Shown one piece after another: positions 32,708 to 41,800 of a stretch of 64,000 nt of DNA. The position numbers and the translations under genes are program-made. The notes beneath the pieces are model-generated. The model was given only the letters and a program-made list of their open reading frames with translations. It was not told the origin of the DNA and made no database searches. Origin of the DNA: Phylloscopus collybita (Eukaryota; Chordata; Aves; Passeriformes; Phylloscopidae); the NCBI GenBank assembly GCA_027886175.1, contig JAJNNQ010000127.1, positions 124,001-188,000 of the forward strand, read 5' to 3'. How positions within the stretch are numbered: the first letter of the stretch is position 1; every line of letters begins with the position of its first letter.

Positions 32708-35355
32708 TGCATAGCTACCATTGGTGGTGCTGCACTGCTCTGCCCTGGGATGGTTAGTGGAGATGTGACACTGACTGGTTCCTGTGTATATATGGGGTAC
32801 GAAGGTCCCCCAGCCCACTGGGTGTTGGGAAAGATGGGCCATCTCGGAATGGGAGGAGGCTGAATATGGCCCATACGCTCCCTCCCTCTCCCGTTTCCCC
32901 GGAGTTTGGATCTGCATTCCTTGGCTATGTGACCCTTTTTCCCACAGCTCCAGCAGGTGGGTCTCTGGCGCTGTTGGGTCGGGGGTGCTGCTGCAGGTTG
33001 CTGTGTCACAGGTTGCTGTGCTGGCTGAGGACAGTTAGCTGCCAAGTGACCTGTTTGGCCACACTTCATGCATGGTAATGCATTGGTTATAGTATGAATT
33101 GTGGCTTGCACCGGAATCAACTGCTCCTCTCTTACCACATGTTTGATCATATCCGCCAAACTGGCACCTGCTGGCAGAGAACGTAGGATGTCCTTAGTAA
33201 CAGTGTTGCACTGTTGCTTTAGACAGTCCAGTGCCACAGGTCCCCTTGCTTCCACAGGCAGTGTGGAGGAGTCAATAGCAGCTTGCAGGCGATCCACAAA
33301 ATGTGTGAAACTCTCGCTCTCTCCCTGTTTAACCGTGGACCATGGTGATGACTTGTCCACCACTCGAGAAGCAACTCTTATAGCTTCTCTGGCTGCTCTC
33401 GTTGTTGCTTTGACTTCCTCTGCTGTGAGGAGTGTTGCCTGAGCTTGAGGGGTAACTACGTCATCATGTTTACCCAGCAGCCTGGACAGGGTAGAGCCAT
33501 GGAGAGGTTGTCCCTGTCCTGAGCTTTGGGCTAAAGCTGCTGTGCACTGGTCTGACCATTCCTGCTGAAAAACAATCAATCCTGCTCCATCGAAGAGCAT
33601 TCGGGTTATCTGAGAAATATCGAAAGGCAATAAATCATTATTGCTAAAAATTCCGTCTATTAAAGTGGAGACAACAGCTGACCCTAACCCCTTTTCTTGA
33701 ATTGCCTTCACCACTGTTTGGATTTCTTTTGTACTCAGAGGTGTGTAAGTTCGTCTTAAATTCTGTCTAGTGCCAGTAACACGTACTGGGAAGGCATGAA
33801 TAGCTGCTGCCGGCTCCCACTCTGCACAAGCAATCTTTATCTTTCCCCAGTCAGTAAGCTTATATTGTGTTACTTCCCCTGTATTGTAAAAAGCTTTGCT
33901 CGGTTTTGGTAAAAAATCCGTGAATTCTACTATTTCCGACTCAGATTCTGTGCTAGTCTCGGAGCTCTCGGTAAGACTAGCGTCTGAGTTGTAATCCCAC
34001 TCACAGTCGGAAGTCGACTGCTGGCACACTTCCGGCTTGCTGCGCCTTTTTGTCGGGCTTCGTCCCTGTCCCGCCTCCCAGGGGCGGGTTTCGCCCGCCT
34101 CCCGGGCTCTGCCCCGTCCCGCCTCTCGGGGGTGGGTTTTCCCCGCCTCTCGGGGGCGGCGCCGGCACGCCTCCGGAGGGCCGTCCCAACCCCGCCCCTC
34201 GCGCGCGTGATGCCCCCCCCCAGAGGGGTTTTCTCCTTTGTAAAATGACCTTGGAGACGATTTCCAGCCGCGCGTGCGCGTTTCCTCGCTCTCCCGCGCT
34301 TGCGCAATATAAACCGGAACGTCCGAGCCTCCCTCCCGCGCATGCGTCCCCGCGCGGAGCCGCACTTCCGCGTTTTCGGCGCCATGTGGCCGGTGACCCC
34401 GCCCCTGACTTGGGTCGCGGTCGCCATCTTGCCAATATGGCGGCGGCGCGCCCGTGCTGGGTATCGGTAATTCTGGCTCGGCTGCCGCATCGCCGCGCGA
34501 ACGCGGGACGGGCGGCCCCGGCATTATCGGCTTTAGCGCGGTCGCGGGGACGCCGCGCGGCGCTGCCGCAGACGGCTCCGGGACCGCCGGCTGCGGCGGT
34601 TCGCGGGCTCTTCGCTCTATTTCTCTAGCTTCTCGCGAGAGTTCTCCCCAGACGGACCACAGCTTGCCACTATCCCGCATCTCCAATTCGGGGTTCGGGG
34701 CGGCGGTGGGTCCGTTCCCGGGTTCCAGAGAGCGGCTGTCCCGCGCGGAGAGCGGCGGCAGCGTCTCCGGACCCGTTAATCTGCCGGTATCGGGCGGATC
34801 TAAATCGCGCGGAGGGGCGTGGGGGGGGAGCAAGGACGAATGAGTCGTGGAATTTTCGGGGGGCTCTGGAGGGATCCCCGGGTCCGGGGGGCCCCGTGGG
34901 ACAGCTGGAAAATCCCCCCCAGGGTTCGGGGTGTCTGGGCATGGATTTTGGGGAGAGTGCAATGCGTCCCCCTCCCGCTCGCTCCCGCCGCGGGGCTGGG
35001 CATCCCCCGGGGGTCCCGCGAGTCCCGCAAGTCCACCCTCTTTTCCTTTTTGCCGCGAGACGGTAAATAAACATGTTTTCACCGCGTTCCATGCCTCTTG
35101 TTCCTCCCTCGCCCTTTTCAAAGCCATTTCTACTTTTCCCCACGCTTTGAGGGCTTTCCCACTGCCAGAGGTTATAGTATCATTCGCGAGGGCAATTGTA
35201 TAATTCTGCCATCTCTCTGGGTCCAATATATCAACGGGCCGCTGAATTGTGCCCAAATCTGTAAGTCTTGCAATAGCAAGATTTAAACTCTTTCGCTCTA
35301 AGCGTATTCCCCACCTCTCCTCCATAATTTTTACAACCTGAATAATCGTCTCCAT
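32629..35355 (-). CDS. gag: ERV-2 Gag polyprotein, unusually long (908 residues)
   Basis: The structural precursor of the virion. It begins METIIQVV, without the Gly2 needed for myristoylation. The first ~95 residues (hydrophobic helix, then AWGKVEMALKRAREEQ) recall an alpharetroviral matrix domain. Residues ~100-480 form a long, low-complexity Pro/Gly/Arg-rich region that contains the late-budding motif PPPY (304-307) and a tandem REAG repeat (402-430), then an acidic Ser/Glu tract (~450-478). Capsid spans about 521-745, with a major homology region near 676-692 (VKQGESESFTHFVDRL). Nucleocapsid has two zinc knuckles, C762-C775 and C801-C814 (CX2CX4HX4C). Most Gag proteins have 500-700 residues; the excess here is the central disordered part. 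The DNA for it (about 34030-35050) is extremely GC- and CpG-rich. Confidence 0.93.
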   Translation of the reverse strand: METIIQVVKIMEERWGIRLERKSLNLAIARLTDLGTIQRPVDILDPERWQNYTIALANDTITSGSGKALKAWGKVEMALKRAREEQEAWNAVKTCLFTVSRQKGKEGGLAGLAGPPGDAQPRGGSEREGDALHSPQNPCPDTPNPGGDFPAVPRGPPDPGIPPEPPENSTTHSSLLPPHAPPRDLDPPDTGRLTGPETLPPLSARDSRSLEPGNGPTAAPNPELEMRDSGKLWSVWGELSREAREIERRAREPPQPAVPEPSAAAPRGVPATALKPIMPGPPVPRSRGDAAAEPELPIPSTGAPPPYWQDGDRDPSQGRGHRPHGAENAEVRLRAGTHAREGGSDVPVYIAQARESEETRTRGWKSSPRSFYKGENPSGGGHHAREGRGWDGPPEACRRRPREAGKTHPREAGRGRAREAGETRPWEAGQGRSPTKRRSKPEVCQQSTSDCEWDYNSDASLTESSETSTESESEIVEFTDFLPKPSKAFYNTGEVTQYKLTDWGKIKIACAEWEPAAAIHAFPVRVTGTRQNLRRTYTPLSTKEIQTVVKAIQEKGLGSAVVSTLIDGIFSNNDLLPFDISQITRMLFDGAGLIVFQQEWSDQCTAALAQSSGQGQPLHGSTLSRLLGKHDDVVTPQAQATLLTAEEVKATTRAAREAIRVASRVVDKSSPWSTVKQGESESFTHFVDRLQAAIDSSTLPVEARGPVALDCLKQQCNTVTKDILRSLPAGASLADMIKHVVREEQLIPVQATIHTITNALPCMKCGQTGHLAANCPQPAQQPVTQQPAAAPPTQQRQRPTCWSCGKKGHIAKECRSKLRGNGRGRERMGHIQPPPIPRWPIFPNTQWAGGPSYPIYTQEPVSVTSPLTIPGQSSAAPPMVAMHPPPSQTAPVTQGQQGATQSGIPGWP
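32701..32707 (-). promoter_or_regulatory. Candidate gag-pro -1 frameshift site CCCCCCA
   Basis: The minus strand reads CAC CCC CCA in the gag frame, 70 bases before the gag stop. C CCC CCA obeys the X XXY YYZ pattern, and slipping back one base enters the pro frame. It is the only heptamer of that form I found over roughly the last 50 codons of gag. C runs are less slippery than A or T runs, so the assignment is tentative. Confidence 0.45.
34063..34152 (-). repeat. 24-bp minisatellite inside ERV-2 gag
   Basis: Nearly four tandem copies of a ~24-bp GC-rich unit encode an 8-residue repeat (REAGKTHP, REAGRGRA, REAGETRP, WEAGQGR). The repeat stays in frame, so gag length could vary by multiples of 8 residues between copies of the provirus. 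Confidence 0.75.
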
Positions 35356-35465
35356 CGCCGATTACTGGTTCTTAGGGCGTCCCCCGGTTCCTCCACGGTA
35401 TTCCAGATTTTTCTGGTACCGCCGTCTCTCACCGTCCAGGCGTTTCCCGTGTCCCGGGCTCCAGT
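35356..35465 (-). other. ERV-2 leader between primer site and gag
   Basis: A GC-rich untranslated leader of about 110 bases. The minus strand contains CGGTGAGAGAC (centred on 35427-35433). It matches a splice donor (G|GTGAGA) and would supply the spliced env mRNA. Placed before the gag start, it would make Env begin at its own Met. Packaging signals may also lie here, but I cannot identify them. Confidence 0.45.
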
Positions 35466-35483
35466 CCCGGGCTTTCGGCACCA
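35466..35483 (-). other. ERV-2 primer-binding site, tRNA-Phe-like
   Basis: Four bases after the 5' LTR end, the minus strand reads TGGTGCCGAAAGCCCGGG. The complement of the 3' end of vertebrate tRNA-Phe is TGGTGCCGAAACCCGGGA. The two agree apart from one extra G after GAAA. The placement is standard for a minus-strand primer site. A different tRNA-Phe isodecoder or a secondary insertion could explain the extra base. Confidence 0.65.
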
Positions 35484-35487
35484 AATA

Positions 35488-35850
35488 TGTTGCAGCTTAT
35501 AAAGCCATCATCTTGGCGGCTTGGGTTCGGTGAGGACACGACCGTCACGAGCTAGGGCGTGAGGTTCGGGCAGAATGACTTAGCAAGACACCAACATGGT
35601 GTGTTCGTCAAAATGCGTTTTATTATCTAAAACACAGGGTTTAAGTACCTTCTGGGTTTCGCTACATCATAGGGGGTCTTACTAGTTTCTCAAGGGTAGT
35701 GGAAAAGTACTGGCTTGCCTAGAGAGAGGGGTCTGTGACCTTGAGATAAAGGTTATCTCTGGAGAGGAATGTGCCTAGCCCTGTTCCCGTTACAACCCGA
35801 TTCGTCTTCCGCAGCGCAGTCTGTCCCTTCCAATTCACATTCTCCCCACA
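35488..35850 (-). repeat. ERV-2 5' LTR (363 bp)
   Basis: Identical to 27181-27543 on visual comparison over its full length. On the minus strand it runs TGTGGGGAG...GCTGCAACA and drives gag transcription. Its AATAAA is at 35629-35634. The NR5A/ERR and GATA elements are at 35736-35759. Confidence 0.95.
35736..35759 (-). promoter_or_regulatory. NR5A/ERR-type element overlapping a GATA palindrome (5' LTR)
   Basis: The same composite as in the 3' LTR: TCAAGGTCA on the minus strand at 35736-35744, and GAGATAA-N3-TTATCTC at 35743-35759. It lies about 100 bases upstream of the AATAAA signal, in the U3 enhancer region of the active LTR. Confidence 0.45.
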
Positions 35851-35855
35851 ACCAC
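35851..35855. repeat. Target-site duplication of ERV-2 (right copy)
   Basis: ACCAC, identical to 27176-27180. The satellite A monomer resumes immediately with CAGATGGAAG. Confidence 0.88.
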
Positions 35856-38368
35856 CAGATGGAAGTTTGTCTGCCCTTGTAGTGTTAAAGGCTTCCTACA
35901 AATTAACATCAGGAACCTGGGGCGTAGACTTTGGTTTCCCATGGAAAAGGGCCACCGTTCGTGTCTAATGCTGTCTGCCTGGCACTGTGGTTATGACTGC
36001 TGCAGTTCCATACAAATGCTGATAAGTCCCAGGTGCAATCTACCACCAGGTGGAAGTTTGTCTGCCCTTGAAGTGCCAAAGGCCTCCTAAAAATTGACAT
36101 CAGGAACGTGCGGTGGAGACTTTGTTTTCCCATGGAAATGGGCCACCCTTTTTGTCTAATGCTATGTGCCTGCCACTGGGCGTATGCCTAGTAAAATTCC
36201 ATAAAAATGAGGATATCTCCCAGATGGAGTCTACCACCAGTTGAAAGTTTGTCTGCCCTTGTAATGCAACGGCCTCCTACAAACTGACATCAGGAACCTG
36301 GAGAGGACGCTTTGGTTTCCCATGGAAAAGGGCCACCCTTGGTGTTTAATGCTGTCTCCTTGCCACTGACTTATGACTACTGAAATTACATACAAATGAG
36401 GATATCTCCCAGACGCAATATGCCACCAGATGGAAATTTGTCTGCTCTTGCAGTGCCAAAGGCCTCCTTCAAACTGACATTCGGAACCTCACCTGGAGAC
36501 TTTGGTTTCCTATAGAAAAGGCCCACCATTCATGTTTAATGCTGTCTGTCTGCCATTGGGCTTCTGAGTACTAAAATACCACTAAAATTCCATAAAAATG
36601 AGGATATCTCCCAGGTGCAATCTACCACCAGGTGGAAGTTTGTCAGCCCTTGCAGTGCCAAAAGCCTCCTAAAAACTGACATCAGGAACATAGGACGGAT
36701 AATTTGTTTTTCCATGGAAAGGGGCCACTGTTCGTGTCTAATGCTGTCTGCCTGCCAGTGGGCAGAAGCCTACCAAAATTCCCTACAAATGAGGATATCT
36801 CCCAAATGCAATTTCCCACCAGATGGAAGTTTGTCTGCCCTTTTTATGCCAAAGGCCTCCTACAAACTGACATCAGGAGCCTGGGTTGGAGACTTTGTTT
36901 TCCCATGGAAAAGGGCCACCGTTCGTGTCTAATGCTGTCTGCCTGCCACTGGGCTTTTACCGGCTGAAATTCCATACAAATGAGGATATCTCCCCGATGA
37001 AATCAGCCACCAGACGGAAGTTTGTTTGCCCTTGTACTGCCAAAGGCCTCCTAAAACCTGACATCAGGAACGTGGCTTGGAGACTTTGGCTGCCCATGGG
37101 TAAAGGGCCACCGTTCATGTCTAATGCTGTCTGCCTGCCACTGGGCTTTTACCTGCTGAAATTCCATAGAAATGAGGATATCTCCCAGGTGCAATCAACC
37201 ACCAGACGGAAGTTTGTCTACCTTTGTAGTGTCAAAGGCCTCCTAGAAACGGACATCAGGAACGTGGGGTGGAGATTTTGGTTTCCCATAGAAATGGGCC
37301 ATTGTTCGTGTCTAATGCTGTCTGCCTGCCACTGTGCTTCTTCCTACTAAAATTCCACTAAAACTCCATAGAAATGGGGATATCTCCCAGGTGCAATCTA
37401 CAACCAGATGGAAGTTTCTCTGCCCTTATATTGGAAAATGCCTCCTACAAAGTGACATCAGCAACATGGGGTGGAGATTTTGGTTTCCCATGGAAAAGGG
37501 CCACTGTTCGTGTCTAATCCTCTCTGCCTGCCACTGGGGTTATGCCTGCTGAAATTCCTCACAAATGAGGATATCTCCCAGATGGAATCCACCACCAGTT
37601 CGAAATTTGTTTACCCTTCTAGTGCCAAAGGCCTCCTAAAAACTGACATCAGGAACCTGTTGTGGAGACTTTGGTTTCTCATGGAAATGGGCCACCGTTC
37701 GTGTCTAATGCTGTCTGTCGGCCATTGGGCTTCTACCTACGAAAATTCCACTGAAATTCCATACAAATGAAGACATCTCCCGGGTGCAGTCTACCGCCAG
37801 ATATAAGTTTTTCTGCCCTTGTATTTCCAAAGGCCTTCTATAAACTGACATGAGGAGCCTGGAGTGGAGACTTTGGTTTCCCATGGATATGGGCCAGCGG
37901 TCGTGTGTAAAGCAGTCTGCCTGCCGCTGGATTTCTGCCTACTTTAATACCACTAAAATTCCATAAAAATGAGGATATCTCCCAGGTGCAATCTACCACG
38001 AGATGGAAGTTTTTCTGCCCTTGTACTTCCAAACGCCTCTTACAAACTAACATCAGGAACTTGGGGTAGAGACTTCGGTTTCCCATGGAAAAGGGTCACC
38101 GTTTGTGTCTAATGCAGTCTTCCTGCCACTGGGGTTATGCCTGCTGAAATTCCTCATAAATGAAGATATCTCCCACACGGAATCTACCACCAGTTGGAAG
38201 TTTGTCTGCCCTTGTAGTGCCAAAGGCCTCCTACAAACTGACATCAGGCACGTAAGATGGAGACTTTGGTTTCCCAAGGAAATGGACCACCGTTCGTGCC
38301 TAATGCTGTCTGCCAGACACTGGGCTTATGCCTACTAAAATTCTACTAAAATTCTATACAAATGAGGA
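35851..38368 (+). repeat. Satellite A higher-order repeat, unit 4, right part (truncated)
   Basis: Continues unit 4 after ERV-2 with the same monomer order as unit 1 from about 9400 onward. It carries more base differences than units 1-3 show among themselves, for instance around 36692, 37175-37195, 37600 and 37900. The unit stops after about 2.7 kb of satellite in total, inside the linker CAAATGAGGA, where satellite B begins. No gene is present. Confidence 0.92.
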
Positions 38369-38526
38369 CTCTCCCAGCACAGTGCAGAGTCCCCGTGGCT
38401 AGTTCCTTGAAATACCTTTCCTGGCAGCAGCCCAGAGCTGTACTGAGTGCAGCAGGTGTCAGGCCGTCTCCTCTCGCCGTGTAGGTGCTTCTGTTTTGTG
38501 TTTGCAGCGTGCAGAGAAGCCCGCGT

Positions 38527-38549
38527 GCTTGCTGCTGCTTCCAGCAAGC
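38527..38549 (+). other. Hairpin in satellite B unit (first unit shown)
   Basis: GCTTGCTG, a 7-base loop (CTGCTTC), then CAGCAAGC: a perfect 8-bp inverted repeat. It is present in each unit at the same offset. The CCAGCGTACAGAG variant units read TCTTGCTG, which removes one pair. Its function is unknown. Confidence 0.6.
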
Positions 38550-38817
38550 CAAAACGCTTTTGCAGCCACTTTCCTGCCTTTTCCACAACAGGATCACTGT
38601 CTAGCTGATTTACAGTTGCCTCTGCGTAGAGCAGCTAGAGGAGCAGCTCTGCCGGCTTTCCTGTGCTTCTGCATAGCAGAGCTGTCAAGAACGAGAAGCT
38701 ACGTTTTGCCGAGAAAGCAGCGCTTCGCGGAAGCACAGCCAGCGGCGTCTTCGGTCCAGCCGCAGCTTGTGCGGAGAAGCGAAAGAGAGCCGGGGAAGAA
38801 CGTGGAAAGCCGAACTC

Positions 38818-38834
38818 GGTCGCTGCACGCGGGT
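38818..38834 (+). other. CENP-B-box-like motif in satellite B unit (first unit shown)
   Basis: GGTCGCTGCACGCGGGT. The conserved core of the mammalian CENP-B box is NTTCGNNNNANNCGGGN. Eight of the nine fixed positions agree; only the first T differs (G). Later units read GGTCGCTGCAAGCGGGT and keep the same match. It recurs every 499 bp. A match this good has roughly a one-in-ten chance of arising in a random 499-bp unit. Confidence 0.35.
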
Positions 38835-41800
38835 GCTGGCGAACAGCTTCTGGTCACCTTGTAGAAACTCTCCCAGCACAGTGCAGAGTCCCCGTGGCTA
38901 GTTCCTTGAAATACCTTTCCTGGCAGCAGCCCAGAGCTGTACTGAGTGCAGCAGGTGTCAGGCAGTCTCCTCTCGCCGTGTAGGTGCTTCTGTTTTGTGT
39001 TTGCAGCGTGCAGACAAGCCCGCGTGCTTGCTGCTGCTTCCAGCAAGCCAAAACGCTTTTGCAGCCACTTTCCTGCCTTTTCCACAACAGGATCATTGTC
39101 TAGCTGATTTACAGTTGCCTCTGCGTAGAGCAGCTAGAGGAGCAGCTCTGCCGGCTTTCCTGTGCTTCTGCATAGCAGAGCTGTCAAGAACGAGAAGCTG
39201 CGTTTTGCCGAGAAAGCAGCGCTTCGCGGAAGCACAGCCAGCGGCGTCTTCGGTCCAGCCGCAGCTTGTGCGGAGAAGCGAAAGAGAGCCGGGGAAGAAC
39301 GTGGAAAGCCGAACTCGGTCGCTGCAAGCGGGTGCTGGCGAACAGCTTCTGGTCACCTTGTAGAAACTCTCCCAGCACAGTGCAGAGTCCCCGTGGCTAG
39401 TTCCTTGAAATACCTTTCCTGGCAGCAGCCCAGAGCTGAAGTGAGTGCAACAGGTGTCAGGCAGTCTCCTCTCGCCGTGTAGGTGCTTCTGTTTTGTGTT
39501 TGCAGCGTGCAGACAAGCCCGCGTGCTTGCTGCTGCTTCCAGCAAGCCAAAACGCTTTTGCAGCCACTTTCCTGCCTTTTCCACAACAGGATCATTGTCT
39601 AGCTGATTTACAGTTGCCTCTGCGTAGAGCAGCTAGAGGAGCAGCTCTGCCGGCTTTCCTGTGCTTTTGCATAGCAGAGCTGTCAAGAACGAGAAGCTGC
39701 GTTTTGCCGAGAAAGCAGCGCTTCGCGGAAGCACAGCCAGCGGCGTCTTCGGTACAGCCGCAGCTTGTGCGGAGAAGCGAAAGAGAGCCGGGGAAGAACG
39801 TGGAAAGCCGAACTCGGTCGCTGCACGCGGGTGCTGGCGAACAGCTTCTGGTCACCTTGTAGAAACTCTCCCAGCACAGTGCAGAGTCCCCGTGGCTAGT
39901 TCCTTGAAATACCTTTCCTGGCAGCAGCCCAGAGCTGTACTGAGTGCAGCAGGTGTCAGGCAGTCTCCTCTCGCCGTGTAGGTGCTTCTGTTTTGTGTTT
40001 CCAGCGTACAGAGAAGCCCTCGTTCTTGCTGCTGCTTCCAGCAAGCCAAAACGCTTTTGCAGCCACTTTCTTGCCTTTTCCACAACAGGATCACTGTCTA
40101 GCTGATTTACAGTTGCCTCTGCGTAGAGCAGCTAGAGGAGCAGCTCTGCCGGCTTTCCTGTGCTTCTGCATAGCAGAGCTGTCAAGAACGAGAAGCTACG
40201 TTTTGCCGAGAAAGCAGCGCTTCGCGGAAGCACAGCCAGCGGCATCTTCGGTACAGCCGCAGCTTGTGCGGAGAAGCGAAAGAGAGCCGGGGAAGAACGT
40301 GGAAAGCCGAACTCGGTCGCTGCAAGCGGGTGCTGGCGAACAGCTTCTGGTCACCTTGTAGAAACTGTCCCAGCACAGTGCAGAGTCCCCGTGGCTAGTT
40401 CCTTGAAATACCTTTCCTGGCAGCAGCCCAGAGCTGTACTGAGTGCAGCAGGTGTCAGGCAGTCTCCTCTCGCCGTGTAGGTGCTTCTGTTTTGTGTTTG
40501 CAGCGTGCAGAGAAGCCCGCGTGCTTGCTGCTGCTTCCAGCAAGCCAAAACGCTTTTGCAGCCACTTTCCTGCCTTTTCCACAACAGGATCATTGTCTAG
40601 CTGATTTACAGTTGCGTCTGCGTAGAGCAGCTAGAGGAGCAGCTCTGCCGGCTTTCCTGTGCTTCTGCATAGCAGAGCTGTCAAGAACGAGAAGCTACGT
40701 TTTGCCGAGAAAGCAGCGCTTCGCGGAAGCACAGCCAGCGGCGTCTTCGGTACAGCCGCAGCTTGTGCGGAGAAGCGAAAGAGAGCCGGGGAAGAACGTG
40801 GAAAGCCGAACTCGGTCGCTGCAAGCGGGTGCTGGCGAACAGCTTCTGGTCACCTTGTAGAAACTCTCCCAGCACAGTGCAGAGTCCCCGTGGCTAGTTC
40901 CTTGAAATACCTTTCCTGGCAGCAGCCCAGAGCTGTACTGAGTGCAGCAGGTGTCAGGCAGTCTCCTCTCGCCGTGTAGGTGCTTCTGTTTTGTGTTTGC
41001 AGCGTGCAGACAAGCCCGCGTGCTTGCTGCTGCTTCCAGCAAGCCAAAACGCTTTTGCAGCCACTTTCCTGCCTTTTCCACAACAGGATCACTGTCTAGC
41101 TGATTTACAGTTGCCTCTGCGTAGAGCAGCTAGAGGAGCAGCTCTGCCGGCTTTCCTGTGCTTCTGCATAGCAGAGCTGTCAAGAACGAGAAGCTACGTT
41201 TTGCCGAGAAAGCAGCGCTTCGCGGAAGCACAGCCAGCGGCGTCTTCGGTCCAGCCGCAGCTTGTGCGGAGAAGCGAAAGAGAGCCGGGGAAGAACGTGG
41301 AAAGCCGAACTCGGTCGCTGCAAGCGGGTGCTGGCGAACAGCTTCTGGTCACCTTGTAGAAACTGTCCCAGCACAGTGCAGAGTCCCCGTGGCTAGTTCC
41401 TTGAAATACCTTTCCTGGCAGCAGCCCAGAGCTGTACTGAGTGCAGCAGGTGTCAGGCAGTCTCCTCTCGCCGTGTAGGTGCTTCTGTTTTGTGTTTGCA
41501 GCGTGCAGACAAGCCCGCGTGCTTGCTGCTGCTTCCAGCAAGCCAAAACGCTTTTGCAGCCACTTTCCTGCCTTTTCCACAACAGGATCACTGTCTAGCT
41601 GATTTACAGTTGCCTCTGCGTAGAGCAGCTAGAGGAGCAGCTCTGCCGGCTTTCCTGTGCTTCTGCATAGCAGAGCTGTCAAGAACGAGAAGCTACGTTT
41701 TGCCGAGAAAGCAGCGCTTCGCGGAAGCACAGCCAGCGGCGTCTTCGGTCCAGCCGCAGCTTGTGCGGAGAAGCGAAAGAGAGCCGGGGAAGAACGTGGA

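Larger units (their letters stand above)
27181..35850 (-). mobile_element. ERV-2: full-length young provirus with open gag, pro, pol, env
   Basis: An 8670-bp class II-like provirus, read on the minus strand. Order: 5' LTR (35488-35850), tRNA primer site, gag (35355-32629), pro (to 32276), pol (to 29667), env (29737-27764), polypurine tract, 3' LTR (27181-27543). The two 363-bp LTRs show no difference on base-by-base reading. The 5-bp target duplication is ACCAC. All four genes are open and keep their catalytic motifs. Gag, pro and pol occupy three successive -1 frames, a betaretroviral plan. Env is gamma/type-D-like. Satellite A units 1-3 lack it, so it inserted after those units were made. 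Confidence 0.95.

Noticed and set aside
34050..34843. Long plus-strand frames opposite the GC-rich part of ERV-2 gag
   Set aside because: They are antisense shadows of gag caused by GC-rich, stop-poor DNA. No domain or promoter supports them.
38480..38510. Pyrimidine-rich tract ending in TTTGCAG, like a splice acceptor, in satellite B
   Set aside because: No matching donor, branch site or coding exon is evident, and the same sequence repeats every 499 bp. It may only be composition.
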